Translations under genes and position numbers: made by a program | DNA from: Cokeromyces recurvatus | Taxonomy: Eukaryota; Mucoromycota; Mucoromycetes; Mucorales; Mucoraceae | Assembly: GCF_025118155.1 (NCBI RefSeq) | Contig: NW_026251387.1 | Span: forward strand, 1,519,501 to 1,583,500 | Direction: 5' to 3' | DNA length: 64,000 nt | Notes under the pieces: model-generated | Told to the model about the DNA's origin: nothing | Seen by the model: the letters and a program-made list of their open reading frames with translations, nothing else | Database searches by the model: none | Part shown: piece after piece, positions 51,263 through 63,477 of the stretch | Layout of the letters: every line of letters begins with the position of its first letter | Numbering within the stretch: the first letter of the stretch is position 1

Positions 51263-53605
51263 ATGTCTTCTCTTTTCAATCAAGGTAATTATGCTTTTAC
51301 ATATTTATTATTCTCATTTCTACCTACAGTGAAGCGTTTATCATTGTAAAAAACTGTATATATATTCTACTCGTCCCCCTCTTTTTTTTTTATCACTCTA
51401 TCGACAACATCATTTCTCATTTTCAACTACAATTATCTTAATCTGATCCATACAAAAAAAAAAAAAAAAAAAATCAGGCGATAGTAAACAAATACAAAAA
51501 ATTATCGATAATAAGCTTACTATAACTGAATATGGATTCCCATTGAATGCCGATTGATTAGAAAAAGTAATGAACATCACAAAAAGTTTTAGTAAAAAGT
51601 AGATTTATCCTCTTTTTTTTATCTCAACTTTCAATTACATGATTATATATTATTCACTTCTAAGATGAACAATGACGCGCTTTGCTTTTTTTTTTTATTC
51701 TCTGTCATGAAAACATATTGCACAAAAGAAATTAATGTCATAGATCTTAATATTATAGATCTAGATTATTAATTTCTTAAAGAATTATACTTTCTGTTAT
51801 AACATTTCAATTCTTTTATAAATTAATAGTAATCATGAATGTTAATATTAACATTTTTTCTTCCTCTTTATTTAGCCTCACAACCTTCAAGCAGTGGAAC
51901 TTCTACAAATCCCAGTTTTTCCTTTTCTATGCCCCAAACAAACAATTCAACTGGTGGTTTAGGAACACCTCAATCCACACCAAATGCTTTTACTACCACC
52001 ACTACTAGTACTGCTCCTGCTACATCAACAAATTTGTTTGGTACTGCTAATACCACTTCTTCAACTAACCCTTTGGGCCTTTCTTCTCTTAATTCTACTA
52101 ATGATTCTTCTGCAACATCACATACTTCACCTGCATCATCTCGAGCTGGAACTCCTCCTTTGGCAAAGAGGAGAACATCAACCACTACTCCCACTACTAT
52201 AACGAATTCTACGTCAACACCAACTTTCTCATTCGGCAATACTAATAATCAACAGCAAGCATCTACAGGTTCCTTGTTCGCATCAACATCTGCTCAAAAA
52301 TCGACTAATTCCTTATTTCAACCATCAACTCAACAACAACAACAACCAACAAGTGGTTTATTCCAAAATAGCAATAATACTAATAATCAACAACAAATGG
52401 CTTCACCTTTTGATAAGCCAAAGTCTGAACTTACTCAGCAAGGTCTTTTAGATCTTCAGAATTGTTTTAGTGACAAAATGATACCTCAATTCATTATTAC
52501 TCCTAATAGTGTAACACATTCTTCTGTCTCTATGAATGCTTTCGTAAATGGTAGAACCCGAAGTATTGTAAGCAGTAACAGTCATAATACTACTTTTAAT
52601 AGTGATATTTCTAATAACCAAGCCTCCTTATCTGAATTTGTTCCTGGTCCTTCACTTGGAGATAAAAGAAAAGTGGCTTATTTACCTGCCTTATTAACCG
52701 CACCTAATGAAGAATACTATGTAAGTCTAAAACGAAATATTATTATTCATATTTTAATACTTCTATATTAAATAGGGTCGTTATGACCATGATAAAGCAC
52801 TAACAACCTGGGGAAAAAAGATGCGTCTCTTTGATGAGAATTCCTCTGAAGGGTATTTATTTAAAGAAAAAAAAAAAAGGGGGATAATTCTAATTTTTTA
52901 ATTATTTCTGTCAAACCTTAGACCCAAGAAAGCAGAAAGCTTGAAAGGAGTATTTTCTGATTCTCATAGTCATAAAAGTAGTTTTGATAGAACATTGAAT
53001 AAGTTTAAAGATGTAGATGTGATTCCTACCAAGTCCATTACGGAAGTTGGTATTCAACCTACTAGATATAAGTTTGATGATTTATCGCAAAAAGATGAGA
53101 AATTAGCTTCAATTGCTTTCTCTTCAAAAGCATCCATGAATGAAAGGTATTAAAGAAGAACAAAAAAAAAATTGATAAGATAGAGATAGTAACATTTATG
53201 AATAGTAAAACAAGAGTTCGTGTCTTTGGTTTTGATCCTAGTAAGACAGAAGCTATTCTTAAATATTTTATGGCATTTGGAAACTTAGTAGAGCCTTGTT
53301 CTAGTCAAGGAAACTGGATTACTTTTAAATACACAACTCATGAAGCAGCCTTAAAGGCATTAAAATGTCATGGCAAAGTGATGCATCAAAGGATGATTGG
53401 TGTTGTATGGGATGATTCTATTACAGAATTACAAACAGTTAGACTTCTTCCTGCTGAAGATATCTTTTTACAAACACAAGCCTATAATGACTCAAAATCC
53501 TCCATTAACAATAGTAGTAATCATGTTCCCAAAGACAGTAACAATAGCACTGTTAAACCTTCTGGCTTTTTACATAAAATCAGGGAAATTTTAATGGGAT
53601 GGTAA
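51263..53605 (+). CDS. NUP53: Nucleoporin NUP35/NUP53
   Basis: Exons 51263-51284, 51876-52720, 52776-52852, 52922-53146 and 53206-53605 encode 522 residues. A short first exon (MSSLFNQ) joins a long Ser/Thr/Asn-rich region with scattered FG-type motifs (NLFGTAN, FSFGNTN, GSLFAS, SGLFQN). The C-terminal part has the Nup35-type RRM (MPPN): RVRVFGFDPSKTEAIL, KYFMAFGNLVEP, GNWITFKYTTHEAALKAL. A last amphipathic stretch (HKIREILMGW) matches the membrane-binding end of Nup53. It sits in the inner ring of the nuclear pore. The first intron is 591 nt, by far the longest in the window, and could carry control elements. Confidence 0.9.
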
Positions 53606-53942
53606 ATTCCTTTCTTTTGTTTTCAACTTTATGGAATAATAATAATAATAAAAGAAAAAGAAAAAAAAAAGATGAGACATGTATACACATGTATTGTATT
53701 ATATACAAGCTAAAAAAAAAGGAAAAGGAAAATATGTTAGTCTATCGTTAAAGACAAAATTATTAATGTGAGGGCACGCATTTATCTACTTTCTTAAAAA
53801 TAAAAATAAACTTTAGCATCATTATGTATTTATGTTCAACTCACAAAGTACATTATTTTATTATATAAAATGAACTCGATTTAAATTTAAATTTAAAATA
53901 AAAATAAAAATAAAAAGTTGGAATTTTTTTTTTTTCTTTTTT

Positions 53943-53992
<50 letters not shown>

Positions 53993-53999
53993 ATTAGTA
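53606..53999. other. Spacer with long T tract before transposon remains
   Basis: After the NUP35 stop the sequence turns into low-complexity A and T repeats, with a T tract of about 40 nt (53949-53988) that directly abuts the first transposase remnant. Confidence 0.55.
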
Positions 54000-54004
54000 C
54001 TTGA

Positions 54005-55756
54005 CAGAATCGAACAATCGTTCCTGGTCGTTTGTTCGACGTGTATGACGGAAGAATTTGGAAAAGTTTCAAACTAAATCCTGAAGATGAAGAAGCTTTT
54101 ATAGAAAGCTCACGGTTTAATTTAATGTTTTCATTAAATGCAGATTGGCTTCAATTGTACACCAATAGCCAGTATTCTTGCGGTGCAGTCTATCTAACGA
54201 TTCTTAATTTACCAAGAGAAATAAGAAATCTACGAGAGAATGTTATTTTAGTTGGATTGTTACCTGGCCCATCAGAGCCATCAACGTTTGAAATAAATAA
54301 TTATTTGAATCCTTTAGTTGATGAGTTCTTGCTCTTACAAGATGGTGTGCAAATGAAGGTTAGAGACGAGGAGGATCAGTTAGTGAAGGGTGCATTAGTG
54401 TTGACGACGATGGATTTGCCGGCACAAAGAAAATGTCTTGGATTTACAGGTCATAACTCTACACGTGCGTGCCATAAGTGTGATAAATCTTTTCCTTCGC
54501 TGCCTGGTAATGCTAATAGAAGAGATTTCAGAGACTTTGATGATGCTAATTGGGCTGGTCGTTCGGAAAGTACCCACCGTGTAAATGCAAGTAAGTGGTT
54601 AATTCTCTCGACGAAAGATCAACGTAGTGAATTTGAGAGAAATACTGGTACTCGTTGAAGTACGCTCCTTCGTTTGCCATATTTTGATCCTATCCGTTTC
54701 GCTCCTGTAGATGTAATGCATAATTGCTTTCTTGGGACAGCCAAACGTTTCCCTACATATGATCTGGAGAGATGAAGTTAGATCCGTTGCTGGCGGTCGC
54801 CGCGAAGAGTCATTATTGATTACGAAGAGCGATTTAGCGGAGATGTCAGAATCTGCAAAAAGCCTGATACTTCCCTTTGGATATGATGGTGGTAATGCTG
54901 TTAAACGCAAGATAACAGCAGGTAAAGATGGTTTTAGCCATTTAACAGCTGATGAATGGCGAGTGTGGATTATTGCAATGTCACCTTATCTTTTGCCCTT
55001 GAGATTGAACATGCAATATTATAATCATTGGATGAAGTTTGTTGAAGCCAATCGTTATATAGCCAATACAAGTATAACTGAAGAAGAAATAGATTACGTT
55101 CATTCTTTATTAAAAGAATTCTTAAGCGAATTTATGGAAATCTACCATGATGCCAGTTACTTGTCACTGAATATGCACAACCATTTGCATATTAAAGAAG
55201 GTCTTTTGGATTATGGGCCAGCCATGTCCCATTGGCTTTTCAACTTTGAAAGGTATAACGGTGATCTTAAAGTTATTAATACTAACAATAAGGGATCCGT
55301 TGAAAATACTATAACAAAAAGGTTTCTGGAGTCTGTTTTTGCTGGAGACTACTTTGATTGTTTGCCGGTAGTTTGTGATGATCAAATCAATTTTTTTTTG
55401 TAAAAATAAGAGAAATATTGCATTTGATGATGACAAAGAAAGTGAAGAAGATAATGATATGTATAACTCAAAGTTTGATATCAGTTTGTTCTTGGAGAAT
55501 GAAGCTTCTGGTGACGGCAAGCTACATGGTTATGAGTGTGTCCCTGCAAGCATCGTCAAGAATGTGAAAGCCAAGGCTCGGCCCTTAAGAATGAATGACG
55601 AGGGTTTGGATGCCTATTAGACTATTATACTAATATCTATTATGGCTGGACATTTGTTGAGGATTCTGGTGTACCTGGTCTTACCAACAGTGTCCAAGGT
55701 GGTATTTATGTTGATAGGTGTCATGAGCTGACTTATAATGTCATGTTTCATGATTA
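54005..55756 (+). pseudogene. Tnp2 (CACTA-type) transposase remnant, main body
   Basis: Decayed Tnp2-family transposase. The first frame (54005-54658) has FDVYDG, FSLNADWLQLYTNSQYSCGA, VYLTILNLPREIR, ENVILVGLLPGPSEPS and LGFTGHNSTRACHKC, the usual Tnp2 series. A TGA at 54656 stands where the family has Trp. The text then goes on as LLRLPYFDPIRF and VDVMHNCFLGTAK, and shifts frame near 54740 into a long stretch (HLTADEWRVWIIAMSPYLLP, MHNHLHIKEGLLDYGPAMSH). A further shift near 55390 leads to FLENEASGDG and YYGWTFVEDSGVPG, ending at 55756. The N-terminal part is absent and the start abuts a T tract. Not active. Confidence 0.85.
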
Positions 55757-56233
55757 AATATTCGGATTATAAATTTATTCAAGGAACTCTGCCTAGAATC
55801 TCCTGAAACTCTCTAATCCGCTCCATCTAATAATATTAAAATCACGAACACTTCATTGTCAACAACATACCTTATTCGGTCGTAACTAACACTTTTCTGA
55901 TTACATCTTATCCTCAGACCTCTTAACATTCTATAAATACCCATCAATTTAATTCATAATAAATAATTTGACTTGAACTATTATCGTCTCGTGACTCTTT
56001 TGTCTAATATATTTATTCTATATTTTATTGATATTTTAAAGAATATCACAGTAGGAAAATACGAAGTTCTCTTCTATAGATTCTTGTTAATAAATACACC
56101 TCGGAGCTAATCTCTCGAATCACGATATTCTATGCACTATTCATTGCAACTTGAGCAACATCGATACGGTTCACTCCTCTAACTTGCACTGCACAATTTT
56201 ATATTTCTTTTTCATACATTATTTAATGGATAG
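55757..56233. other. Non-coding insert inside transposase remnant
   Basis: This stretch interrupts the transposase text. It carries a TATA-like CTATAAATACCC (about 55931-55942) and poly(A)-signal-like AATAAATAA downstream, in the order seen in LTRs. I could not fix TG...CA ends or a target-site duplication, so an inserted solo LTR is only a possibility. Confidence 0.3.
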
Positions 56234-56559
56234 TATGATGAATTCTTGGTGTCTACTACTCATACGTTTGCATGTTCGTAAGTATTTTTCTTTATATTTA
56301 TAAAATGTTTTCGCACAATTTTATTTATTTTTTATTTTTTATTTTTTTTTTTTATTTTAGATGGTTCAAAAAGAAAGAAGGCCTCAACCTGCATGCGTAT
56401 GAGATCAACAACATGGAAGTGTGGAGCAATGAATTTGAGGATCCTTCAGCAATGTCGATTGTTCCAGTCATGCGCATTCACTCTCCTGTTGCTATTAAAC
56501 TTGATCACCTTCAAGGTATCAATGTTGTTATAAATTTACCAAGGCATTTAATCAATTAG
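56234..56559 (+). pseudogene. Tnp2-type transposase remnant, C-terminal part
   Basis: Two pieces, 56234-56277 and 56361-56559, join across a canonical GT-AG intron. They read YDEFLVSTTHTFACSWFKK then NNMEVWSNEFEDPSAMSIVP and VMRIHSPVAIKL, a C-terminal segment common in large fungal DNA transposons. An in-frame TAG (56231-56233) precedes it. It probably belongs to the same copy as the main body and was split from it by the non-coding insert. Confidence 0.65.
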
Positions 56560-56817
56560 TTATTCATTTTTATCAAATTAAATATATTATCTGTTGCAAA
56601 AAATCGTTATGTCAGTCTTTCAAATGTTCTTTTTTTTTCTTTTCTTTCTTTTTTTTTTTTTTTTGAGATGATGTTGGAAAATAGAAATTAACGTGATATC
56701 TATATACAAATATATGAAGTCTTTTATTTTTGCTGATGTAGATATTTATGATCGATTAATGCATTCTCAAAGGTAAATTATAAAAAAGATAAAAATATTA
56801 TATTTATTTAAAAAAAA

Positions 56818-57863
56818 TTAATTGTAGGCATCTTCATTTTTGGCCCAAGCAGGAAAGGTATCCAAAAGATTGGCACCCTCGTAACGACGATTCTTGTGGG
56901 TGTAGACTTGTCCACATTTTTGGAGAGAGTGTCCAGTTTATCGAACAGTTGGTTCAACTTTAAAGGTATTAAAGAAATATTCATTACAGTTAGTTTTTTT
57001 TTATATGATTGTATTTTAACTTATATACCTTTTCACTTCTCCAATGTGGACGTAGACTTTTCCAAGTCCTCAACGAGCCCTGATAATGAATGTCATCCTC
57101 ATCATCAGACATATAAGATGCCTTGATCATTCGGAGACATTCATTATAAGGCACGCCCAATTCTTCCGCAATCCTGGACCCTTCTTTGCTGAACTTTGCC
57201 AGTCTTCTTTTACATTTCTATAGAATATAAGGAGAAAGAAGTTAAATTTACTTTATCTTGTATTAAATTTTATGCTAAGTATATACTTACTCTATTTTTC
57301 CTGCTTCTAATTATTTCCTTTTTTTTAGAGCATCTAATTGCTCCTGTGTGTTGATTTCGGCACGCGAATGCTTCTTTTTTCCGTATCATACACACTTCTG
57401 ATGCGTGCCGAAATCTCTTTCCTTGCTCTTTCCCCAGGATTGTTGTTGCTCTAACCTGGGCAAAGATGAAATCGAAGATCTGTTCGTTATGACCTCCATC
57501 TTTTAACGTAGATCTGGGATCAAATCTACATCCACTTTGCTCGTAAGCATCGTGAATCTTGTCCTATTGATTGAATTGAATAACAGGTATTATATATTTT
57601 ATTTAATAATGATTGTCATTATAATTACATAATAATAATACTTACGGTCATTCGGATTCTGCCGATCTTTCTTGATATACATATTTTGATTTTTTAAGTT
57701 GTAATTCTTCTCCAACTGAGAGATTCTTTGGTTTGGAAACATCTGCTCTTCAAGCTGGTTATTCTATTTCAGCTTAGCCACCATAGATGCTGTTTGTCTG
57801 AAGGATGCAAACGAGCAGTGGAAGCAGTATTAAGACAATAGGAGGATATTGTGAGCGAGACAT
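56818..57863 (-). pseudogene. Second transposon gene, convergent, degraded
   Basis: On the minus strand several coding pieces are readable but not in one frame: NQLEEQMFPNQRISQLEKNY, then DKIHDAYEQSGCRFDPRS and FDFIFAQVRATTILGKEQGK, then RRLAKFSKEGSRIAEELGVP with YNECLRMIKASYMSDDEDD. The last piece ends AWAKNEDAYN before a stop near 56818. An intron with GTAAGT/AG edges is visible near 57220-57294. I recognise no enzyme domain. The order (helical, then a charged possible DNA-binding part) would suit an accessory protein of a two-gene transposon. The codon choice is less AT-rich than in nearby host genes. Confidence 0.5.
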
Positions 57864-58516
57864 ATTAAAAAGGGATTTTGCTGGTAAAAAGATTGATTGA
57901 ATAAAATAAAAAGTAAGTAATTGAAGAATAACTTATTTGTTGGTAAAGATATTTATATGTCAGCTATTATTAAACTGAAGTATTTAATTTAAAAATGACC
58001 AATGAGCGCATAGCATTTATATGCTGTTTTGCCTTGGTCAGATTGCTATAGAAACCCCCCTTCTGGGATAAAAGGGGAAATGTTAAAGTGTATGTAGAAG
58101 TGATGATAATTAACTATCAGAAAATCGTTGTTGTATTGAAAGAAGATGATGGTCAGAGGGTTCAGGGATTTGGGAGTGAAGCTAGGTAGTTCATCTCAAG
58201 CAAAATTACGCATATGGAAGACCAGTGTATGAGCCAGGCATCAATTAATTTTCTCACTTTCCAAGTAAGGAATGCTGATGGTTTATCTATTACTACAGGA
58301 TTTTAGTCTTAATTGGTAAGGTTGAACTTTTTTTGAGTTTAAATGACATGAGTTTTTAGATGATTTACCTTTTTTTTTTTATTTCATTGAATCCCAAAAA
58401 AAAAGTAACCCGTCCCAGATTTTTTCCTCTTTCCAACACTATTACTGAATTTGGAAAGTCATTTACAACTCTACATTCACATTGAAAAAACTCTCAACAT
58501 CGCGATAACTAGGTAA
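57864..58516. other. Transposon-area spacer, nothing recognised
   Basis: No ORF with family support. A short GC-rich palindrome-like patch lies near 58055-58078 (CCCCTT...AAAAGGGG). I could not identify CACTA-type terminal repeats. Confidence 0.4.
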
Positions 58517-58971
58517 ATGTCGTCTAATCGACATAAATATAATAAGACTCCTAGTCGAGTTCTATCTGAAGAAGAACCGGTAGCTCTTGCAAAAGGCTTC
58601 CTTGAACATCGCAAAGCGATCCCATTTCCTGAATGCAAAAAAGTCACTACCTACCATTGCACCATTACCAACCTTGTTACAAATGTACCTTATGCTGCCA
58701 TATTATGCATACATCCTAAATGCTTAATATAGTTACTGCTCCTTCTAGAATGGCAGAGGATATCTCTGACAATGTCTCTCCAACAGAGACTTCAAACCCG
58801 GCCATTGTCATTCCCATACCTCAACTCGACAATAGTATACTACACCTGTTATGTTAAATATTGACCTCTTTATGATACTATCAACAGTCATGATCTAATA
58901 TTATATTTGACATAAACATACACATGTAGATCATAAAAATACAGTAGTGATTACTCGCTGTCAGTACACTC

Positions 58972-59011
<40 letters not shown>

Positions 59012-59130
59012 TTGATAAGGAACGAAAAACCCTGCTCGTACAGTTCCTGACAGCACGATTTGATGATAGGTTCAAGCATGTGAGTTGCGATGAAAAACTG
59101 ATTATCTTTTATTACATGACTCAAGGACAA
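58517..59130 (+). pseudogene. Probable N-terminal transposase fragment from another copy
   Basis: Coding text starts MSSNRHKYNKTPSRVL, with TYHCTITN and CIHPKC giving a Cys/His series. It passes a stop at 58730-58732 and resumes as RMAEDISDNVSPTETSNP. After a T tract (58977-59010) it continues ERKTLLVQFLTARFDDRFKH to a stop at 59128-59130. The layout suits the N-terminal region of Tnp2-type transposases, but it lies downstream of, not before, the main transposase body. A second truncated copy or a rearrangement is likely. Family assignment is weaker than for the main body. Confidence 0.45.
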
Positions 59131-59493
59131 TGAACGTTCTCACCCAAGCATGATAAAGCAAAGAGGAAGAAAAGTTATCTGTTTTGAATTTCAGACGCAA
59201 ATCATTATTTGTGTTTGCTGTAACATTCAAACATCTGTAAATACTTAATATTATCGCTTGTCAGCCACTATTATTATTTTACTAATTTTAGTAGTAATTC
59301 TTCTCAACGATAATAGCCTTAAAAAGTTTATTAACAATTCTTGCAATAAGCTCACACTTTTAAGCAAGAAGAGAAATCAATGATTCTCGACATTCTAAAT
59401 AGGTTGTGGTAGTGTCTGCTAATAACTATTTTCTTTTTAAACAACGCCTTTTTTCTTCTTTTTTTTTATTTTTTTTTTCTTCTTTTCCTCTTA
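59131..59493. promoter_or_regulatory. GPI18 upstream region
   Basis: About 360 bp between the last transposon fragment and GPI18, ending in a T/CT-rich run (59441-59491) directly before the start codon. No gene is seen. Confidence 0.45.
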
Positions 59494-61038
59494 ATGTTAA
59501 AAAAAGTTTATGCTATAGCCACAGTTTCACGTCTAATTACACTTAGTATTGCCATCTTGGCTTATCCTTTCATTGGAAGTTATGATTCTTCGGCTGAAAT
59601 TCAACTCAATTCCACTATAAAGCATAGGCTATTAACAGCCTTTTTACGATGGGATGCACTTTATTTTTTACACATTGCTGAAGACGGCTATATATATGAA
59701 CAAGAAACCGCCTTCTTTCCTATAATGCCCTTATGTGCAAGATTAATAACAAATACAGGTTTTATCTTAAAGATGCTTTAAACGATACCATGATATTTAC
59801 GGATAATTTTTTATTTTTTTATTTTTTTTTAAAAAAAATACTAGTATATTATCCATTGCAATCTATATTAGATAGAAAATATGTATTGCTATTATCAGGC
59901 ATCACTATATCAAATATAGCATTTATTCTTGCTGCTGGTGCATTATACAAGTAATTCTTACTCTCCATCTTTAGAAGATGTATTCTTATTCTTTTTTTTT
60001 TTTATTTAATCCGTCTAGATTAACGTTGACGTTATTACCAAAGAATAGAAAATTAGCTTTATTATCCTCAATTGCATTTTGTTTATCACCACCTGCCATG
60101 TTTATGTCATCATTTTATACAGAATCACTTTTTGCTTATTTAAGTTTTACTGGTATGCGCTGGGTAGCTCAGAAAAAGTACTTGAATGCAGCTTTAATAT
60201 GGGGAGTGACATCAGCCGTTAGATCTAATGCTATTATTTATTCTGGTTTCTTTTTTTATGATTTCGTGTGGATACGATATCTTAAACACAAGGTAAATAA
60301 TATGATAATAAAAATAATAATAGGGCTTTACATTTATTATCTAAAATATATTAGAATTATTTAATAGGATTATTACAATCAGTTTATTATACTTTAATAG
60401 TTTGTATTGGATTTGGACTATTTCAATTTTATGGATACAACGAATTTTGTGTAAAGATGACGACTGAAGAAAGACCTTGGTGTACTAATAAAATACCTTT
60501 ATTATATTCATTTGTTCAAAAAGAATATTGGTAAAAAAAAAAAAAAAAGAACAGTAAATTGACTATCTTGAGGTGTATTAACATGTATCATTTCTTCAGG
60601 AATAATGGATTTCTTGCTTACTACGAATTAAAGCAAATACCTAATTTTATACTTGCAGCGCCTATTATTTTATTAAGTTTATTTGGTTTGAAAACATTTA
60701 GTCAACATGATCATTTACGCTTTTGGACAATTGGCTATGTAACAACAAATGCTAGAAATGATGGTTATTATCATTTTAATTTACTAGTTTACATGTATCT
60801 TTGGTTATTCCTTTTCATGTTCGCTATTACAAATATGCATATTCAAGTCATTATTCGATTCTTCACTTCGTTACCTCCTCTCTATTGGTTTGTGGGACAC
60901 TTATGGATCAAAGGGTTTTCTAATGTTAAACAACATAATACGTCATCATCGTTTATAGCCCATTCAGTGCTTTATTACTTTGTTTTATATGGTTTATTAA
61001 GTATTATTTTGTTTGCTGCTTTCCTTCCTCCTGCTTAA
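59494..61038 (+). CDS. GPI18: GPI mannosyltransferase 2 (PIG-V/GPI18)
   Basis: Exons 59494-59758, 59845-59950, 60019-60292, 60355-60530 and 60600-61038 encode 419 residues. The protein is a multi-pass membrane protein of the ER. It carries the luminal catalytic loop motif RWDALYFLHIAEDGYIYE with the acidic residues conserved in PIG-V, plus FFPIMP, SAVRSNAIIYSG, FYGYNEFC, RPWC and the C-terminal YYELKQIPNFILAAP. It adds the second mannose to the GPI precursor. The fourth exon uses the acceptor at 60353-60354, not the AG at 60366-60367, because only the first keeps frame. Confidence 0.92.
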
Positions 61039-61143
61039 TAATCCAAGAAATTTAATATTGTACGACACAGTGTAATATTCTTTTAAAAAGAAAAAAAAAA
61101 GAAAAGTTCCCACTTACTTTTTTTTATATATTCATATATTAAA

Positions 61144-61669
61144 ATGGTTAGTGAAGAAATTTCTATCAATCATGTCTTACAAGCTGCTGAACGTATTCAA
61201 GTTCATCGTACACCTATAGCCACTAGTACAGCTATGAATGAACTTGTTTCAAAAAATGGTGGTATTATGTCTTCTGTAGAGTTATTTTTTAAATGTGAAT
61301 TATTTCAAAAGACAGGATGTAAAGAGAGAAAAAAAAACATGTATAGTGTATATAAAACTTCTTTATAAATGCTTCTTTTTTTTTTTTTTTTTTTTTTCGT
61401 AGCTTTTAAATATCGCGGAGCTAGTAATGCAATTGCGTTATTAACAGATGAAGAAGCTGCTAATGGGGTAGTTTGTCATTCAAGTGGTAATCATGCACAA
61501 GCACTTGCTCTTGCAGCAAAGAATCGTGGTATTCCAGCTTATATTGTTATGCCAAAAAATTCACCTAAAGTGAAAAAAGAAGCTGTTTATGAATATGGTG
61601 CTCAAATAATTGAATGTGAGCCTTTTCAATCAGAACGTGAAAGTATGGTATGCGTATATATGTATTCCT

Positions 61670-61705
<36 letters not shown>

Positions 61706-62340
61706 ATTTACTTGACAATAGAACTTTTTCTTATATATATAAATATATATAGGCAGAAAAGGTTCGAGTTGAAAAGCAAGCTTCTTTTATTCATCCGTTT
61801 AATAATCCTAATGTCATTGCTGGACAAGGAACGATTGTAATTGAATTGTTTTCTCAAGTAAGTGACTTGGATGCTATTCTTGTTCCTGTAGGGGGAGGAG
61901 GGATGCTTACAGGCTGTTCCATTGCAGCCAAGGCACTCAATCCTAAAATCAAAGTCTTTGCAGCTGAACCTAGCCAAGTAGATGATTGTTACCGAACCTT
62001 TAAAGGAAAGAAGAGGATGACGAATAGTGTTAAGACAGAGTCAGTAGCGGATGGATTGTTAACGAATTTAGGTGACATTGCTTATCATGAAGTATTGAAA
62101 CATGTTGATGATGTCTTTACAGTATCAGAAAAGGAGATTATTCAAGCAATGGAATTGATTTGGGAACGTATGAAACTTTGTATTGAACCCAGTGCTGCTG
62201 TAGGTTGTGCTGTTGCTCTTTATAATCAAGATTTCCATGAAAAGATCAAGCAAGAAGGGATTAAACGAATTGGTATTATTCTTTGTGGTGGCAATGTAGA
62301 TATTATAAAAGCTACAGAATTATTTCAAAAATACAAATAA
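61144..62340 (+). CDS. SRR: Serine racemase / L-serine-threonine dehydratase
   Basis: Exons 61144-61318, 61403-61647 and 61753-62340 encode 335 residues. It is a fold-type II PLP enzyme. The PLP lysine lies in TGSFKYRGA (split by intron 1), the phosphate-binding loop is PVGGGGMLTGCS, and SSGNHAQALALA is the Asn/His motif. FAAEPSQVDD and CGGNVDI end the core. Length and motif set fit eukaryotic serine racemase, which also dehydrates serine to pyruvate. Racemase and dehydratase activity cannot be separated by eye. T tracts of 19-29 nt lie in both introns before the acceptors. Confidence 0.9.
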
Positions 62341-62657
62341 TAATACAAGCCATCTTTTTTTTTTTTTCTAACATCTTAGTACATGTGTATATGAATATAA
62401 AAAGACGGGAGAGCGGGGCAGGTGATACTATGTTTTCATTCCTAGTGTATTCCAATATATAGTTTACAAATCTTTCTGCTCCAAATAGAGTGTTCAATAT
62501 GACAAAAGAAGGCTAAATATAAAGTAATTCACAAGAGTCTCAATTTACCAGCTCAAATTGCCCTCATATATTATTAAGCATAGCTTTATTTATAAATGAG
62601 TGAGTGAGCTACTACTTTAAAGATGCGTTTCCTAAACGTGAAATGAACTCAGATTTA

Positions 62658-62694
<37 letters not shown>

Positions 62695-62750
62695 TGTTTT
62701 TAATATTTTTTTTTTCTAAAGTTAATAAAGTTATATAAAAAAAATTACAG
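62341..62750. other. Intergenic with T tract
   Basis: The spacer before ARL2. It holds a T tract of about 33 nt (62661-62693), 58 bp before the ARL2 start. No gene is seen. Confidence 0.5.
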
Positions 62751-63456
62751 ATGGGCTTATTAACTATTTTAAAAAAGAATCGGCAAAATGAAAAAGAAAT
62801 GAGAATTTTAATGTTGTAGGTAGTATACTTTGAAATAAATACGTTTTTTTTTAAAAAAAATATTTTTTAATTTAATTAGTTTATAAAAGAGGATTAGATA
62901 ATGCTGGTAAAACAACCATTTTGAAACGGATTAATGGTGAATCTATCGACACTATTTCACCAACGCTTGGTTTCAACATTAAAACATTAGATCACGACAA
63001 GTAAGAAAAATAAAATAAATGATTTCAATGTATATACATGAAAAAATTAAAATTAAATTTCCAAATATAATCAATAGTTACAAGTTAAATATTTGGGATG
63101 TAGGAGGTCAGAAATCGATTCGTTCTTATTGGAGAAATTATTTTGAACAAACAGATGGATTAGTCTGGGTTGTAGATTCAGCTGATCGACTTCGTTTGAA
63201 TGACTGTAAACGTGAACTTGAACAACTTTTACAAGAAGAACGTTTAGCAGGTGCAACATTATTAGTATTTGCTAATAAACAAGACATTGCAGGTGCTATG
63301 ACGGAAGAAGAGATAAAAGATGCGCTTGAGTTAGATGCTATCAAAAGTCATCATTGGGCTATATTTGCTTGTAGTGCAGTTTCAGGAAATAATTTATTAA
63401 AAGGCATGGACTGGATTGTTAATGACATTGCATCAAGAATATACATGTTGGATTAA
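62751..63456 (+). CDS. ARL2: ADP-ribosylation factor-like GTPase ARL2
   Basis: Exons 62751-62815, 62890-63000 and 63078-63456 encode 184 residues, the usual ARL2 length. The N-terminus MGLLTILKK has a Gly2, and the GTPase motifs are complete: GLDNAGKTT (P-loop, split by intron 1), PTLGFNI (switch 1), [18 protein letters not shown] (switch 2 with the catalytic Gln), NKQD and CSAVSG. The [13 protein letters not shown] series is typical of ARL2. The family works with tubulin cofactors in alpha/beta-tubulin folding (yeast Cin4, fission yeast Alp41). Confidence 0.95.
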
Positions 63457-63477
63457 AATAAACCTTTATTAAAAAAA

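Noticed and set aside
52741..52771. Continuation of the NUP35 ORF past 52720 (hydrophobic tail)
   Set aside because: The tail is intron sequence; the GT-AG join at 52720/52776 continues into the conserved nucleoporin domain.
54395..54910. Minus-strand ORFs over the transposase remnant
   Set aside because: They are antisense shadows; the plus strand carries the Tnp2 motifs.
60355..60367. Frame break in GPI18 at the AG of 60366-60367
   Set aside because: Using the earlier acceptor at 60353-60354 gives a continuous frame and the right total length, so there is no anomaly.
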